Shown in pieces: positions 53,872 through 64,000 of a stretch of 64,000 bases of DNA; position 1 is the stretch's first letter; each line of letters opens with the position of its first letter. Under the pieces are notes generated by a model. That model saw only the letters and a list, made by a program, of their open reading frames with translations, had not been told where the DNA came from and made no database searches. Origin of the DNA: Arcobacter aquimarinus (GTDB lineage: Bacteria > Campylobacterota > Campylobacteria > Campylobacterales > Arcobacteraceae); assembly GCF_013177635.1 (NCBI RefSeq), contig NZ_CP030944.1, positions 62,001-126,000 of the forward strand. The letters run 5' to 3'. The position numbers were made by a program, and so were the translations under genes.

Positions 53872-54762
53872 CTACTTTTTCTTTTCAATATCTAGTTTTT
53901 TTCTTTTTTCCCAAAGAGATTTTCTTGAAATTCCTAGTTTTTTTGATAATTCTGTATCAGGATATTTATTTTGATAAGAGATAACCATCATTTTCACGTA
54001 ATCATTTATAGTCATGATATTTGCATTACCAAGCAGTATTTTTTCATCATTAAACTCTATTTTTCTAAAAGGAAATTCATCTTCTACTTCTAAACTAGAA
54101 ATAACACAATTTTTATCTTCAATAATTTTATGTAATTGTTCTTTCATATTTTTTTTCAAAGAGTGATAATTTGTTAGATAAATGATAACCTTACGCGATA
54201 TAGAATTTAACTCTTTTAACCAATTAGAAGAAGTTAAAGAGATAAAACAAATTGGTAAATCTATTCTTTTAGATAGTTCAAAAACCAATTTATCTGCACA
54301 TTTTTGAGAATTAGTTTCTATCAATGTTGGAAAAGATGATGGTAATAAAATATCACTTGTATCTATATCTTCCATAGTAAAATTAAAATACTCTCTTAGT
54401 GTTTGAAGTTCTCTTCGCATACTTCTACACTCTTTATAATGATAAATTTTTCTTACAAGCTCGTCCATTATAAAAGGCTTCATAATATAATCTTTTGCAC
54501 CATCTTTTATAGGGTTAGTAACTGTTTCATCCGAGATATAAGATACAAGAAGTAAAATAATAGAAGTATCGCAATATTTTTTTATAATACTTTTACATAA
54601 ACTAGATGGCAAAGAAGTAGAAAGTAGCACGGTATCATAATCTTTTGTTAGATTGTCAATGTTAGGTGATTCTATATAATCACAGCTATGCCCATCATCA
54701 AGTAATCTTGAAACTACTTTTTGAGCTAAATAGATTTCATTTTCGATAATTAATATATTCAT
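53872..54762 (-). CDS. HP1021-type orphan atypical response regulator
   Basis: A 296-residue regulator with an N-terminal receiver domain (about 1-118) and a C-terminal Fis-like HTH (about 270-290, SKKLGISRKSLWEKRKKLDI), separated by an alpha/beta region. The phosphoacceptor Asp is replaced by Ser48 (TVLLSTSLP), while the Lys of DYIMKPF is kept. Position after ispDF matches H. pylori HP1021 and C. jejuni Cj1608, regulators acting at oriC and in redox or acetone responses without phosphorylation. The ATG at 54762 is chosen because it gives an ATGA overlap with ispDF. Confidence 0.85.
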   Translation of the reverse strand: MNILIIENEIYLAQKVVSRLLDDGHSCDYIESPNIDNLTKDYDTVLLSTSLPSSLCKSIIKKYCDTSIILLLVSYISDETVTNPIKDGAKDYIMKPFIMDELVRKIYHYKECRSMRRELQTLREYFNFTMEDIDTSDILLPSSFPTLIETNSQKCADKLVFELSKRIDLPICFISLTSSNWLKELNSISRKVIIYLTNYHSLKKNMKEQLHKIIEDKNCVISSLEVEDEFPFRKIEFNDEKILLGNANIMTINDYVKMMVISYQNKYPDTELSKKLGISRKSLWEKRKKLDIEKKK

Positions 54763-55886
54763 TTTTGTTTCCAATTATAATATTTCAATGTTGCTATACT
54801 TTGAACAGCTAAACCTTCCGCACGACCTATAAATCCCATCTTTTCAGCAGTAGTAGCTTTTATATTTATAAACTGTTTTTCAATATTCAATAACGCAGAT
54901 AAAGAATTTTTTATTTCATGTTTAAAAGGATTTATTTTTGGTTTCTGAGCAATAATTGTTGTATCAATATTTACAATTTCATATCCAACATTATAAATAA
55001 ATCTAACAATATGTTCTAACAACAATTTTGAATCAATTCCTTTATACTTTAAATCAGTATCAGGGAAAAATTCACCAATATCTCCAGCTCCACAAGCTCC
55101 CAATAGTGCATCAATAATAGAGTGTATTAAAACATCACCATCACTATGTGCTTTAAATCCATAATCATAAGGAAGTTTAACTCCACCTAAAAACATCTCT
55201 TTATTATCTTCAAAAGCATGTATATCAAAGCCTATTCCTGTGAAGAAATTATTTGAAGGTTCTTTTAAGCAAGGAAGTTCTTCTAACTCATTTCCAAGAG
55301 TAAGTTTTTTACTTTCATTACTTCCTTGAATATATTTGATTGTTCCATTTATTGCTTTTATAGCTGAACTTTCATCTGTAAATTCAGTATTAGTATTTAA
55401 GGCTTTTTTTAAAGTTGAAGTTAGGGAAAGTTGAGGAGTCTGGATTAGTTTAACTTCATCGCGATTAATAGTATTTGTTTCATAAATTACTGTATCAGTA
55501 ACATTTAAAATAGGAACAATGCAATCAGCACAATTTTTTTGGTCTAAAAGATTTTTAATTACATTTTGGGGAATACAAGCACGTGCTACATCACTTATCA
55601 TTACATATTTTGTTGTTACAAATTCTAATGAGTTTAAAATAGATTTTTGTCTAGTCTCCCCACCTTTTACAAAAGTAAAATCATCAGTGAAGTTTTTCAT
55701 ATAGTTTAATTCATCTTCGTGAGAAGCTACAATAATTTTTGCAAAATTTGAAAAAGAAGCCAATCTTTGTGTAACATTTAGCCATAAAGGAATATTATCT
55801 ATTCTTATCCATTGTTTTTTTGTTTTATGTTCAAAACGTGTGGAATTACCAGCGCAAAGAACTATAAGTGTAACATCTAACAACAA
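54759..55886 (-). CDS. ispDF: Bifunctional IspD/IspF isoprenoid enzyme
   Basis: A 375-residue fusion. Residues 1-about 212 are IspD (LIVLCAGNSTRFEHKTKKQWIRI, SDVARACIPQNV), the MEP cytidylyltransferase; the N-terminal motif is slightly degenerate. Residues about 213-375 are IspF (GIGFDIHAFEDN, FKAHSDGDVLIHSIIDALLGACGAGDIGEFFPDTD, TTAEKMGFIGRAEG), the cyclodiphosphate synthase. The fused form is usual in Campylobacterota. Confidence 0.95.
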   Translation of the reverse strand: MLLDVTLIVLCAGNSTRFEHKTKKQWIRIDNIPLWLNVTQRLASFSNFAKIIVASHEDELNYMKNFTDDFTFVKGGETRQKSILNSLEFVTTKYVMISDVARACIPQNVIKNLLDQKNCADCIVPILNVTDTVIYETNTINRDEVKLIQTPQLSLTSTLKKALNTNTEFTDESSAIKAINGTIKYIQGSNESKKLTLGNELEELPCLKEPSNNFFTGIGFDIHAFEDNKEMFLGGVKLPYDYGFKAHSDGDVLIHSIIDALLGACGAGDIGEFFPDTDLKYKGIDSKLLLEHIVRFIYNVGYEIVNIDTTIIAQKPKINPFKHEIKNSLSALLNIEKQFINIKATTAEKMGFIGRAEGLAVQSIATLKYYNWKQK

Positions 55887-55940
55887 AACCCCTTTGTGTA
55901 AAAAAGTTACAAATTATACAATAATTTTACTTATCTTTGC

Positions 55941-56762
55941 TTAAGTATTCTCTTCTATTACAGCTTTTATAACATCAATAGAATTTAAAAAATTTTCGAC
56001 ATCAAAATTATAAAGTGCCACTTTTTCTAAGGCTTTTTCAATATTTTTATCACTAAGTGGATATCTAACATCACACAATATTTTAATTATTTGGAGAATT
56101 TGTGCTTTTTGTTGAAACTCTTTTGGACAATTTTCTATATCTTCAGCAAAAGCAATAGGAAATATTATATTATGGCTCAATTGCCAATTCTTGAAGATAT
56201 TAGCTGTAATTCTAGCACAGGTAAAACCAGTAAATGTTTCTTCACAATAACTAGTATCTTTTGTTTCTTCTAATTCTTTTAAGAATTCTTCAGTTTTTTT
56301 CTCGTTTTGTATGGCTTGAGAAATTACAAATTTACCAATTTCTTGTAGAAAAGCAGGAAGTAATAGTTCATTTTTTAAATCAAAATTTATTGTTGAAATC
56401 CAAGTATTTACTATATTTGTGGCTAAAGAACAACTAAATAAAAAGTCATCATTAGTAACAGCATACGCAAGAAGATTTGATTTTATTGATTCATTAATTG
56501 AAGAACCAATAGCAATAGAAATAGCAAATTTTATTCCTAAAAGATTTATCGCACGACTAAGTGTTTCTACCTTACTTCTAAATCCAAACATACTAGAATT
56601 TGCTACTTTTAATATATTTGCAACAATTAAAGGATCTTTTTTTAAAATTTCTAAAAGTTCTTCTACATTTGTACTATCTTTTTTTCTAAAATTATCAAGT
56701 TCTATTATATTATTTGGTAAAGGAGGCAAATTATTAATTTGATTAATTATATGTTTTTTCAT
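55941..56762 (-). CDS. HDOD-domain protein
   Basis: A 273-residue single HDOD domain: INNLPPLPNNIIELDNF, KKDPLIVANILKVANSSMFGFRSKVETLSRAINLLGIKFAISIAIG. HDOD proteins are catalytically inactive HD relatives linked to signalling and DNA repair or motility control. It lies 15 bases after the large helical orphan gene, so both are probably one transcript. Confidence 0.88.
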   Translation of the reverse strand: MKKHIINQINNLPPLPNNIIELDNFRKKDSTNVEELLEILKKDPLIVANILKVANSSMFGFRSKVETLSRAINLLGIKFAISIAIGSSINESIKSNLLAYAVTNDDFLFSCSLATNIVNTWISTINFDLKNELLLPAFLQEIGKFVISQAIQNEKKTEEFLKELEETKDTSYCEETFTGFTCARITANIFKNWQLSHNIIFPIAFAEDIENCPKEFQQKAQILQIIKILCDVRYPLSDKNIEKALEKVALYNFDVENFLNSIDVIKAVIEENT

Positions 56763-56777
56763 TTCAATCCTAAAATA

Positions 56778-58757
56778 TTAATAATTTAGTTCTATTTCAT
56801 CATCATCAAGATAAAAATTTAATTTTTTTTGATTAAATATTTCAATAATTGTTGAAATTTGAAGTTTAATTATTTCAGAATAATGATAAAAAATTGTATA
56901 AAAATTATTTTCATTAGATTTTGGAATTAAAAATTCTATATTAAAATTGGAATTTATATTAATAATTTCTTTTTTTAAATCATTTTCTAAAATTATTGTT
57001 TCATTATTCTGAGTTAATAAAACTTTACATAAATTATAAAAAATTTTCTCTTCAATAAAATTAGTTGAAATTTTTTCTATTTCTTTAAAATCTCTATTTT
57101 CATTGAAACTTTTATCTTTCAATAAATCAAAAAAATGTGATATATCTTTTTCTTTTTTTATTAAGAATTCTTTTATTAATTTACTTTCATTTGTTATTTC
57201 CAAATTTTTAACTATAAGTTCTTTATTTTTAGAGTAAATTTTATCATTACTATAATTCCCACTTAAAAAAAGGAAAATTACATAAAAGTTTTTTGATTTA
57301 TTAGTATAAGAAATATTTGATGAATATAATAGAGATAAATTAAGATAAATTCTTGAATATATAGATACAAGATGCGAATTAAAACTATTTTGAAGAGTAT
57401 ATGACGCAATTTTTGAAAATAGTTCGTCTAAATTATCATCAAGGGGTTTATTTAAAAATTTTTTTATAAAAAGATTAAAAATTGCTAATTTAAAAAATTC
57501 TAAATAATCATTTTTTATTATATTTGAATCAACTAAAATTTGTGCAATATGAATAAAAGTGTAAGATTTTATTTCCGAAACAAAAAACAGTATTCTATAA
57601 ATAGTCTCTAGATTTTTGTTATCAAAATTTTTATTAGATAGAATGAAATCATTTATTACTTCTTGATATGTGTATATTTTATTAGAAGAAGAAAAATTGT
57701 AATTGTATAAAAAAGATTTAATTAAAATTTTTTCAAATTGCTCAATACTATTAGGAATCTTCTCATTTTCATCTATAGAAAATTTCTTATAGTAAGTTTT
57801 TACTATTTTTTGAAAATATTCATTATTAAAATAAAAATCTATTTTTTTGTTCTTCAATTCTTTTATCATTTTCAAAAGAAGAATAGAAGCATAATTTCTA
57901 AATTTAAAAAACTCTAAATCTTTATCTATATCTTTTTCATATCCAAAATTATTATTACTTGATAAAGTAAAACCATCTTCTTGTTTTTCAAGAGATAATA
58001 AATAATTTTTGAAATAATCATCTAAATCATTGTTTTTTAAAGTGATGTTTTCCAAATGTGAAAAATAATAAAGATATTTTCCTTGTAAGTTATTTATTTT
58101 ACAAAGTTCATAATCATCAAGCTGTATAGTGAATTTTATTATATTTATAGTTTCTGTCATTAGTTCAATAATTTCAAAAATATCAGATTTTTTTATCATA
58201 TTTATTGAATAACTAGCGATTAATTGAATTAATGTTTTTAATAAAATAATGTATGAAGTAAATGTTACAAAAAAAAGCTTTTTATTTGTGAAAAACAAAT
58301 CTTTTAAATAGCTTTCATAAAACCTAAAAATTTCACTTATAGGTTGTAAATCATCTGCATTTGATATGTTCAAAATATTTTTATTTGTTCCAATAGAAGT
58401 TATAAAAATTATCAAATTTATTTCATTTGTAAAATCAATATTATCATTGTCATTTATTAGATTATGGAGTTTTTTATTTAAAAAATCATTTATTTGTTCT
58501 TTAAAAAATATATTATTTAAAAAAAGTGATTCTATATCTTTTGGTATCTCTTTTTTTTCCATAAAAAGATTGAGAGTATAATTTATAATATATAAAAAAC
58601 TTTTTTCTGTGGAACTGATAAGTTTATTTTCATTTTCTAAAATAGAGTATTTTTCAGTTAAAAAATTTATTTCTTGTATGTTTGATTGATATTGTAATTC
58701 CTCATTTGTAAATAATGAAAAATTAGAGGTATGATTATTATTTTCATTTTGAATCAT
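56778..58757 (-). CDS. Large helical protein of unknown function (659 aa)
   Basis: No recognised domain. The protein is rich in Asn, Lys, Ile and Phe, almost wholly alpha-helical by pattern, and has no signal peptide. A weakly hydrophobic stretch near residues 155-190 (FFVTFTSYIILLKTLIQLIASY) may be buried rather than membrane-spanning. The acidic tail is LDDDEIELNY. The ATG at 58757 has a proper RBS (GGAG, six bases away); an ATG at 58769 has none. Paired with an HDOD gene downstream, so a signalling partner or scaffold is possible but unproven. Confidence 0.6.
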   Translation of the reverse strand: MIQNENNNHTSNFSLFTNEELQYQSNIQEINFLTEKYSILENENKLISSTEKSFLYIINYTLNLFMEKKEIPKDIESLFLNNIFFKEQINDFLNKKLHNLINDNDNIDFTNEINLIIFITSIGTNKNILNISNADDLQPISEIFRFYESYLKDLFFTNKKLFFVTFTSYIILLKTLIQLIASYSINMIKKSDIFEIIELMTETINIIKFTIQLDDYELCKINNLQGKYLYYFSHLENITLKNNDLDDYFKNYLLSLEKQEDGFTLSSNNNFGYEKDIDKDLEFFKFRNYASILLLKMIKELKNKKIDFYFNNEYFQKIVKTYYKKFSIDENEKIPNSIEQFEKILIKSFLYNYNFSSSNKIYTYQEVINDFILSNKNFDNKNLETIYRILFFVSEIKSYTFIHIAQILVDSNIIKNDYLEFFKLAIFNLFIKKFLNKPLDDNLDELFSKIASYTLQNSFNSHLVSIYSRIYLNLSLLYSSNISYTNKSKNFYVIFLFLSGNYSNDKIYSKNKELIVKNLEITNESKLIKEFLIKKEKDISHFFDLLKDKSFNENRDFKEIEKISTNFIEEKIFYNLCKVLLTQNNETIILENDLKKEIININSNFNIEFLIPKSNENNFYTIFYHYSEIIKLQISTIIEIFNQKKLNFYLDDDEIELNY

Positions 58758-58862
58758 TGTACACTCCATATCTATTTGTTGAATATTATATAGAAAAGAA
58801 ACTTATATCAATAATAATTTCAAAATATCTAAACTACTTAAGATTATATAAATATATTTGGC

Positions 58863-58868
58863 TATAAT
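58863..58868 (+). promoter_or_regulatory. -10 element of thiC promoter
   Basis: TATAAT within TTTGGCTATAATCAC, 36 bases before thiC. No TPP riboswitch (THI box) is recognisable in the short leader. Confidence 0.6.
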
Positions 58869-58895
58869 CACTTTACAATTTAAAAAATATTATAG

Positions 58896-60257
<1,362 letters not shown>

Positions 60258-60284
60258 TTAAGATAAAAATTATCCTATTTAAAA

Positions 60285-60290
60285 TATAAT
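60285..60290 (+). promoter_or_regulatory. -10 element upstream of mrp
   Basis: TATAAT in AAAATATAATACAG, 33 bases before the mrp ATG, after a short GATAA-AAA-TTATC hairpin (60262-60274). Confidence 0.5.
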
Positions 60291-60323
60291 ACAGTGATTA
60301 AAAAAATATAAAGGAATTTTTAT

Positions 60324-61508
60324 ATGTCAAATGTAGAAAATATTAAAAAAGAGTTAGAAAATATTAAATATCCAGGTTTTGCAAAATCTATTGTTGATTT
60401 TGGCTTTGTTAAAGATATTCAAGTGAATGGAACAAATTGTTCTATTCTTCTTGATATAACTTCAACAGCTCCAGAAGTTGAAGCACAATTGAGAAAAGAA
60501 ATTACATCATGTATGAATAATCTTGGATTAAACGTAACTTTGAATTTTAATAAACCTCAGGAAATTAAACAAGCAAGTAATAGTGTAAGTGGTAAAAATA
60601 TTGCTCCACAAATCAAAAAAATTGTGATGGTTAGTTCTGGAAAAGGTGGAGTTGGAAAATCGACTACAACTGTTAATTTAGCAGTTGCTTCTGCAATGCA
60701 AGGTAAAAAAGTTGGTATTTTAGACGCTGATATTTATGGACCAAACATTCCTAGAATGATGGGTTTAAATGGAAAAGAAGTTGAAGTAGTTGGAGATAAA
60801 GCAAAACCATTAAATGCTTATGGTGTTGATGTTATGTCTATGGGAATGCTTATGGAAGAAGGTCAAGCTCTTATTTGGAGAGGTGCTATGATTATGAAAG
60901 CAATTCAACAACTTTTAAGAGATATTTTATGGGAAGAGTTAGATATTTTATTTATTGATATGCCTCCAGGAACTGGTGATGCTCAATTAACTTTAGCTCA
61001 AAGTGTACCTGTAAGTGCTGGTATCAATGTTACAACTCCTCAGCATGTTGCTTTAGATGATTCAAGAAGATCTTTAGATATGTTTAAAAAACTTCATATT
61101 CCAGTTGCTGGAATTGTTGAAAATATGAGTGGATTTATTTGTCCTTCATGTAATACTGAATCTGATATTTTTGGAATGGGTACTTGTGAAGCATTAGCAA
61201 CTCAATACAATACTCAAGTATTAGGAAATCTTCCTATTGAACCTGCTATTAGAGAAGGTGGAGATAGTGGAAAACCTATCGTTTATTTCAATCCTGAATC
61301 TGTATCTGCGAAAAGATATATGATAGCAGCTGATAAATTAATTCAATTTTTAGCAAATGTTGATGACAATATTGATAATTCAGCAATTCAACCAATTATG
61401 CCAGCAGGTGTAAGTGCTTGTTCAACAGAAGGACAAAAAATAAAAGCAGAGCATGAAAAAGCTCAAAAAAGTTCTGGAAGTTGTGGAACAGGATGTGGTT
61501 GCCACTAA
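60324..61508 (+). CDS. mrp: Mrp/ApbC iron-sulfur cluster carrier ATPase
   Basis: A 394-residue protein. An N-terminal MIP18/DUF59 domain (about 1-75) is followed by a MinD-like ATPase with deviant Walker A SSGKGGVGKSTTTVN, then DADIYGPNIPRMMG, DMPPGTGDAQLTLAQS and the CxxC motif FICPSCNTE that holds a bridging Fe-S cluster. The C-terminal tail is Cys-rich (GSCGTGCGCH). Mrp transfers clusters to apoproteins; its position after thiC (an Fe-S enzyme) is fitting. Confidence 0.95.
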   Translation: MSNVENIKKELENIKYPGFAKSIVDFGFVKDIQVNGTNCSILLDITSTAPEVEAQLRKEITSCMNNLGLNVTLNFNKPQEIKQASNSVSGKNIAPQIKKIVMVSSGKGGVGKSTTTVNLAVASAMQGKKVGILDADIYGPNIPRMMGLNGKEVEVVGDKAKPLNAYGVDVMSMGMLMEEGQALIWRGAMIMKAIQQLLRDILWEELDILFIDMPPGTGDAQLTLAQSVPVSAGINVTTPQHVALDDSRRSLDMFKKLHIPVAGIVENMSGFICPSCNTESDIFGMGTCEALATQYNTQVLGNLPIEPAIREGGDSGKPIVYFNPESVSAKRYMIAADKLIQFLANVDDNIDNSAIQPIMPAGVSACSTEGQKIKAEHEKAQKSSGSCGTGCGCH

Positions 61509-61514
61509 GAAACA

Positions 61515-61544
61515 GATAAAAAGAGATTAAAAACTCTTTTTATC
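61515..61544. terminator. Terminator between convergent mrp and zinc-finger gene
   Basis: An 11-bp stem GATAAAAAGAG / CTCTTTTTATC with an eight-base loop starts six bases after the mrp stop and overlaps the stop of the opposing gene. Confidence 0.75.
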
Positions 61545-61794
61545 CACATTTATAATATTCTTGATAAAGCTCTTCGATTTTCTCTTTTACAAGTTTTTCG
61601 TGCCAATTGTGTCTTTTTGCAAATATTTTTATTTCAAATTCTCTTTGTTCACTAGAACAGAAAAAATACAGTTTTTTAATAAAAGGTTTTGGAACAGAGA
61701 TTACAATTTTCTGAAAAAAACTCTCTTTGCATTCATTAGAACAAAAAACTTTTGATATAGGTATCTTTTTAGAGCAGTATTGACAATTCGTCAT
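61540..61794 (-). CDS. Small putative zinc-finger protein
   Basis: An 84-residue protein with CQYC (residues 4-7) and CSNEC (about 18-22) spaced like a treble-clef zinc site, followed by a basic helical part and FAKRHNWHEKLVKEKIEELYQEYY. I recognise no named family. RBS AAGGAGT is strong. It might bind nucleic acid or a partner protein; this is unknown. Confidence 0.65.
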   Translation of the reverse strand: MTNCQYCSKKIPISKVFCSNECKESFFQKIVISVPKPFIKKLYFFCSSEQREFEIKIFAKRHNWHEKLVKEKIEELYQEYYKCG

Positions 61795-61872
61795 AGTAAC
61801 TCCTTTTTTTAAAATTTACATTATAACAATGCTTGATTAAATGCAACTTAGTTGCAATGTATTTATGTATAT

Positions 61873-62556
61873 TCAAGAATCTTTTCTGCTATTTTTCTCT
61901 GCTATTCCTGAAATACCAAATCTTCTTGCTAATTCTTGTTTAATCCTATCAGGATTTATGTTTTTAGAAGCAAGAGCAACTAACATGTGGTATGTAACAT
62001 CAGCAGCTTCATAAATTATTTCTTCTTCATTATTGTCTTTAATTGCAAAAGTAAATTCTCCAGATTCTTCTACTATTTTTTTTAGCATAGAATTTTCTTT
62101 TCCTTGAAGAAGTTTTGCTGTATATGATTTCGTTGGGTCATCATTTTTTTTCTTTTGTATAGTGTGATATAAAGTATCAATAACTCCATAAGCTGCACTA
62201 GTATTAACTTCTATTTCACTTATAGTTTCATTAGTTGTTAGATTTGTAAAAAAACAAGACTTTCTTCCTGTATGACATGCAACACCCTTTTGATTTACTT
62301 TTAAAAGAATTGTGTCATTATCACAATCTAGTAGAATTTCTACAATTTCTTGAAGATGATTTGAACTTTCACCTTTTTTCCAAATTCTTTGTTTACTTCT
62401 ACTGAAGTAGTGTGCATAATTTGTATTTATACTTAACTCTAAAGCTTCTTTATTCATATATGCAAGCATTAGAACTTCATTGGTTGTTGCATCTTGTGTA
62501 ATTACTGGGATTAAATCATTCATCTTTACCCAGTCAATTTTATTTAATTGTTCCAT
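61873..62556 (-). CDS. hisIE: Bifunctional HisI/HisE enzyme
   Basis: A 227-residue fusion. The N-terminal PRA-CH domain (about 1-115) has [39 protein letters not shown] and [10 protein letters not shown] zinc ligands. The C-terminal PRA-PH domain (about 120-227) has [21 protein letters not shown] and [13 protein letters not shown]. It performs steps 2 and 3 of histidine synthesis. Confidence 0.95.
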   Translation of the reverse strand: MEQLNKIDWVKMNDLIPVITQDATTNEVLMLAYMNKEALELSINTNYAHYFSRSKQRIWKKGESSNHLQEIVEILLDCDNDTILLKVNQKGVACHTGRKSCFFTNLTTNETISEIEVNTSAAYGVIDTLYHTIQKKKNDDPTKSYTAKLLQGKENSMLKKIVEESGEFTFAIKDNNEEEIIYEAADVTYHMLVALASKNINPDRIKQELARRFGISGIAEKNSRKDS

Positions 62557-62565
62557 TAATTACCT

Positions 62566-62814
62566 TTAAAACTTTGTTTTAATATCAATTCTAAATCCTT
62601 CTATAGTCATTAGTTCAGGATTTAAGTCAATATCTATACCAAAATCATAATTATTTTTTTCATCTTCTTTTTTTTCTTTATATTTATTGATGTTTTCGTA
62701 TTTTAAGCTTTGTTCATATTTCGTTTCGGGTTTTATTCTTAAAATCGATTCAATTTCACTTCCATTTAAATAGGAAATTAAGAAAAAATAGAAAATAAAA
62801 AAAGATTTTTTCAT
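62566..62814 (-). CDS. Small exported protein
   Basis: An 82-residue protein with a signal peptide (about 1-18, cleaved near NGS-EIE) and a charged body ending IDLNPELMTIEGFRIDIKTKF. No family recognised. It lies 9 bases upstream of hisIE on the same strand, after a hairpin that separates it from the prohibitin gene. Confidence 0.5.
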   Translation of the reverse strand: MKKSFFIFYFFLISYLNGSEIESILRIKPETKYEQSLKYENINKYKEKKEDEKNNYDFGIDIDLNPELMTIEGFRIDIKTKF

Positions 62815-62828
62815 AGATTTTCATTTTC

Positions 62829-62852
62829 AAGAAGTAGAAAATTCTACTTCTT
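62829..62852. terminator. Hairpin downstream of the SPFH gene
   Basis: AAGAAGTAGAA / TTCTACTTCTT forms an 11-bp stem just after the SPFH stop. In the minus direction no U-run follows, so termination efficiency is uncertain. Confidence 0.5.
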
Positions 62853-62854
62853 TT

Positions 62855-63928
62855 TTATTGATTTATTGCTGCATCTCTTGATTTGTCTTTTGTGTCAACC
62901 CAAATATTTGGAGTTGAACCACCAGGAGTTAAGAAAATTTTAGCATCTTTGTTTTCTCTAAGTGCTTCATTAAATTTACCTTGAACTTCAATTTGTTGCA
63001 TATGTAATAAATTAGGAGTTAAAGATTGAGCAATTTCTTTATTTGCTGCTGCTTGAGCTTTTGCTTCAATAGTTACAGCATCTGCTCTACCTTGTGCTTC
63101 AATTCTTCTAGCTTCAGCTTCTCCATTTGCAAGGGCTGCTCTTTTTTCAGCTTCTTGTTTTGCTCTTAAAACTTCGTATCTAACTCTTTCAGATTCTTGA
63201 TTTGCAATTTGAACTCTTTCAATTTGCTCTTTAATTTTTGCTGGAAGAACAATTTCTCTTAATTGAACTGATTCAATTGAAACTGGTTTCCCATCAAGTG
63301 ATTCAATTTGTGATCTAATTCCATTTTCAATCATAGTAGCAATTTCATTTCTTTTTGTTGGTAACTCTTCTGCATTAAATCCACCAACAACGTTTCTCAC
63401 AATATTTCTTACCACAGGATTTACAATTTTATCTTCCCAAGCTGATCCCCAAGTTGCAATAGTTGCAGGAGCACCAGATGCTGTTAATCTATATTGAACA
63501 GTAAGTTCAATAGAAACAGGTAATCCTCTTGCATCTAAAATATTAATTGCAGGATTACTTTTAATACTTTGGTCAAATCCAGTACTAGTTTCAATAGTAG
63601 CAAAATTCATAAGTCTAACTTTTGTATCAACTACTGTAACTTTTTGATATCCAGGAAGAATAAAGTGAAAACCTGGATTTAATGGTTGTTCATCATATTT
63701 TCCTAATGTTTGTTTGATTCCTACATTACCAGACTCAATTGTCATAAATGGTTTGAATAAAAATAAAGCTCCAATTATAATAATAACTAAATATAACATT
63801 CCTGCTTTTTTACCAAAATTTTTGAAAATTTCTGGTGTTTCAAAAGGTGGTTGGAAATTTCCACCATTTCCACCTCCTCCATTGTTTTGCTGTTGACGGT
63901 TTTTAAAATAGTCGTTGTCTATCGGCAT
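62855..63928 (-). CDS. SPFH/prohibitin-family membrane protein
   Basis: A 357-residue protein. A cytoplasmic Gly/Asn-rich N-terminus (about 8-26) leads to one TM helix (about 44-62), the SPFH/band 7 domain (about 68-250, GNVGIKQTLGKYDEQPLNPGFHFILPGYQKV) and a long Ala/Glu coiled coil (about 245-300). Homologues include Cj0268c and HflK-like proteins, which form membrane cages that scaffold proteases. Start RBS AAGGAAAAAA. Apparently monocistronic. Confidence 0.88.
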   Translation of the reverse strand: MPIDNDYFKNRQQQNNGGGGNGGNFQPPFETPEIFKNFGKKAGMLYLVIIIIGALFLFKPFMTIESGNVGIKQTLGKYDEQPLNPGFHFILPGYQKVTVVDTKVRLMNFATIETSTGFDQSIKSNPAINILDARGLPVSIELTVQYRLTASGAPATIATWGSAWEDKIVNPVVRNIVRNVVGGFNAEELPTKRNEIATMIENGIRSQIESLDGKPVSIESVQLREIVLPAKIKEQIERVQIANQESERVRYEVLRAKQEAEKRAALANGEAEARRIEAQGRADAVTIEAKAQAAANKEIAQSLTPNLLHMQQIEVQGKFNEALRENKDAKIFLTPGGSTPNIWVDTKDKSRDAAINQ

Positions 63929-64000
63929 TTTTTTCCTTATTTAAAAATATAAAATTATTCAATAATAGTTAAGTTTAGTTAACGTAAGTTAAATACTTAA

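Overview
The window is a very AT-rich, tightly packed chromosomal segment from a member of the Campylobacterota, most likely the Arcobacter group. This rests on codon and base composition and on gene order. The run lipoprotein-miaA-rpmE-rsmI-rlmB-exported protein-aminotransferase-hom matches the Cj0149-Cj0155 neighbourhood of Campylobacter jejuni. The pair ispDF plus an orphan response regulator matches HP1020/HP1021 of Helicobacter pylori. These comparisons are from memory; no search was run.

Layout. 1-1.4 kb: 3' part of gltX and an RRM RNA-binding protein. 1.4-10.1 kb: a two-component system followed by a CusCBA-type heavy-metal efflux operon, a YceI protein and a small protein built from repeated Cys-containing units. 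10.1-17.6 kb (minus strand): MATE transporter, hom, aminotransferase, exported protein, rlmB, rsmI, rpmE, miaA and a lipoprotein. 17.7-18.6 kb: a UbiA-family prenyltransferase, probably mqnP. 18.6-22.4 kb: a compact integrated element of about 3.7 kb in the 3' end of a tRNA-Arg(UCG) gene. It has 22-bp att repeats, paired integrase arm-type repeats, a small putative ssDNA-binding protein, a Rep_trans-type rolling-circle initiator, an excisionase-like HTH protein and a tyrosine integrase.

22.5-39.3 kb: a 17-kb plus-strand locus encoding a type IVb-pilus/type II-secretion-like machine. It has two pilin-like proteins without a leader peptide, a third pilin-like protein, a lipoprotein secretin, GspF-like platform, GspE-like ATPase, PilM/N-, PilO- and PilP-like proteins, and four exported proteins with a related N-terminal module. 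Two of the four are very large, carry RCC1-like propeller repeats and end in nearly the same C-terminal motif. A protein with a degenerate GHKL-ATPase-like C-terminus closes the locus. This is the most unusual part of the window.

39.3-64 kb: mainly housekeeping genes (purT, a Bax-like glucosaminidase, dapF, coaE, a shortened speE-like gene, purM, a GAPDH-family gene, a MarR-controlled yceI/dioxygenase/pirin operon, a class V aminotransferase, hisZ, purA, a DUF507 gene, carA, pgpA, the HP1021-type regulator, ispDF, an HDOD protein, a large orphan helical protein, thiC, mrp, hisIE and an SPFH/prohibitin protein). Several convergent pairs share hairpin terminators. No rRNA genes, CRISPR arrays or IS transposases were seen.
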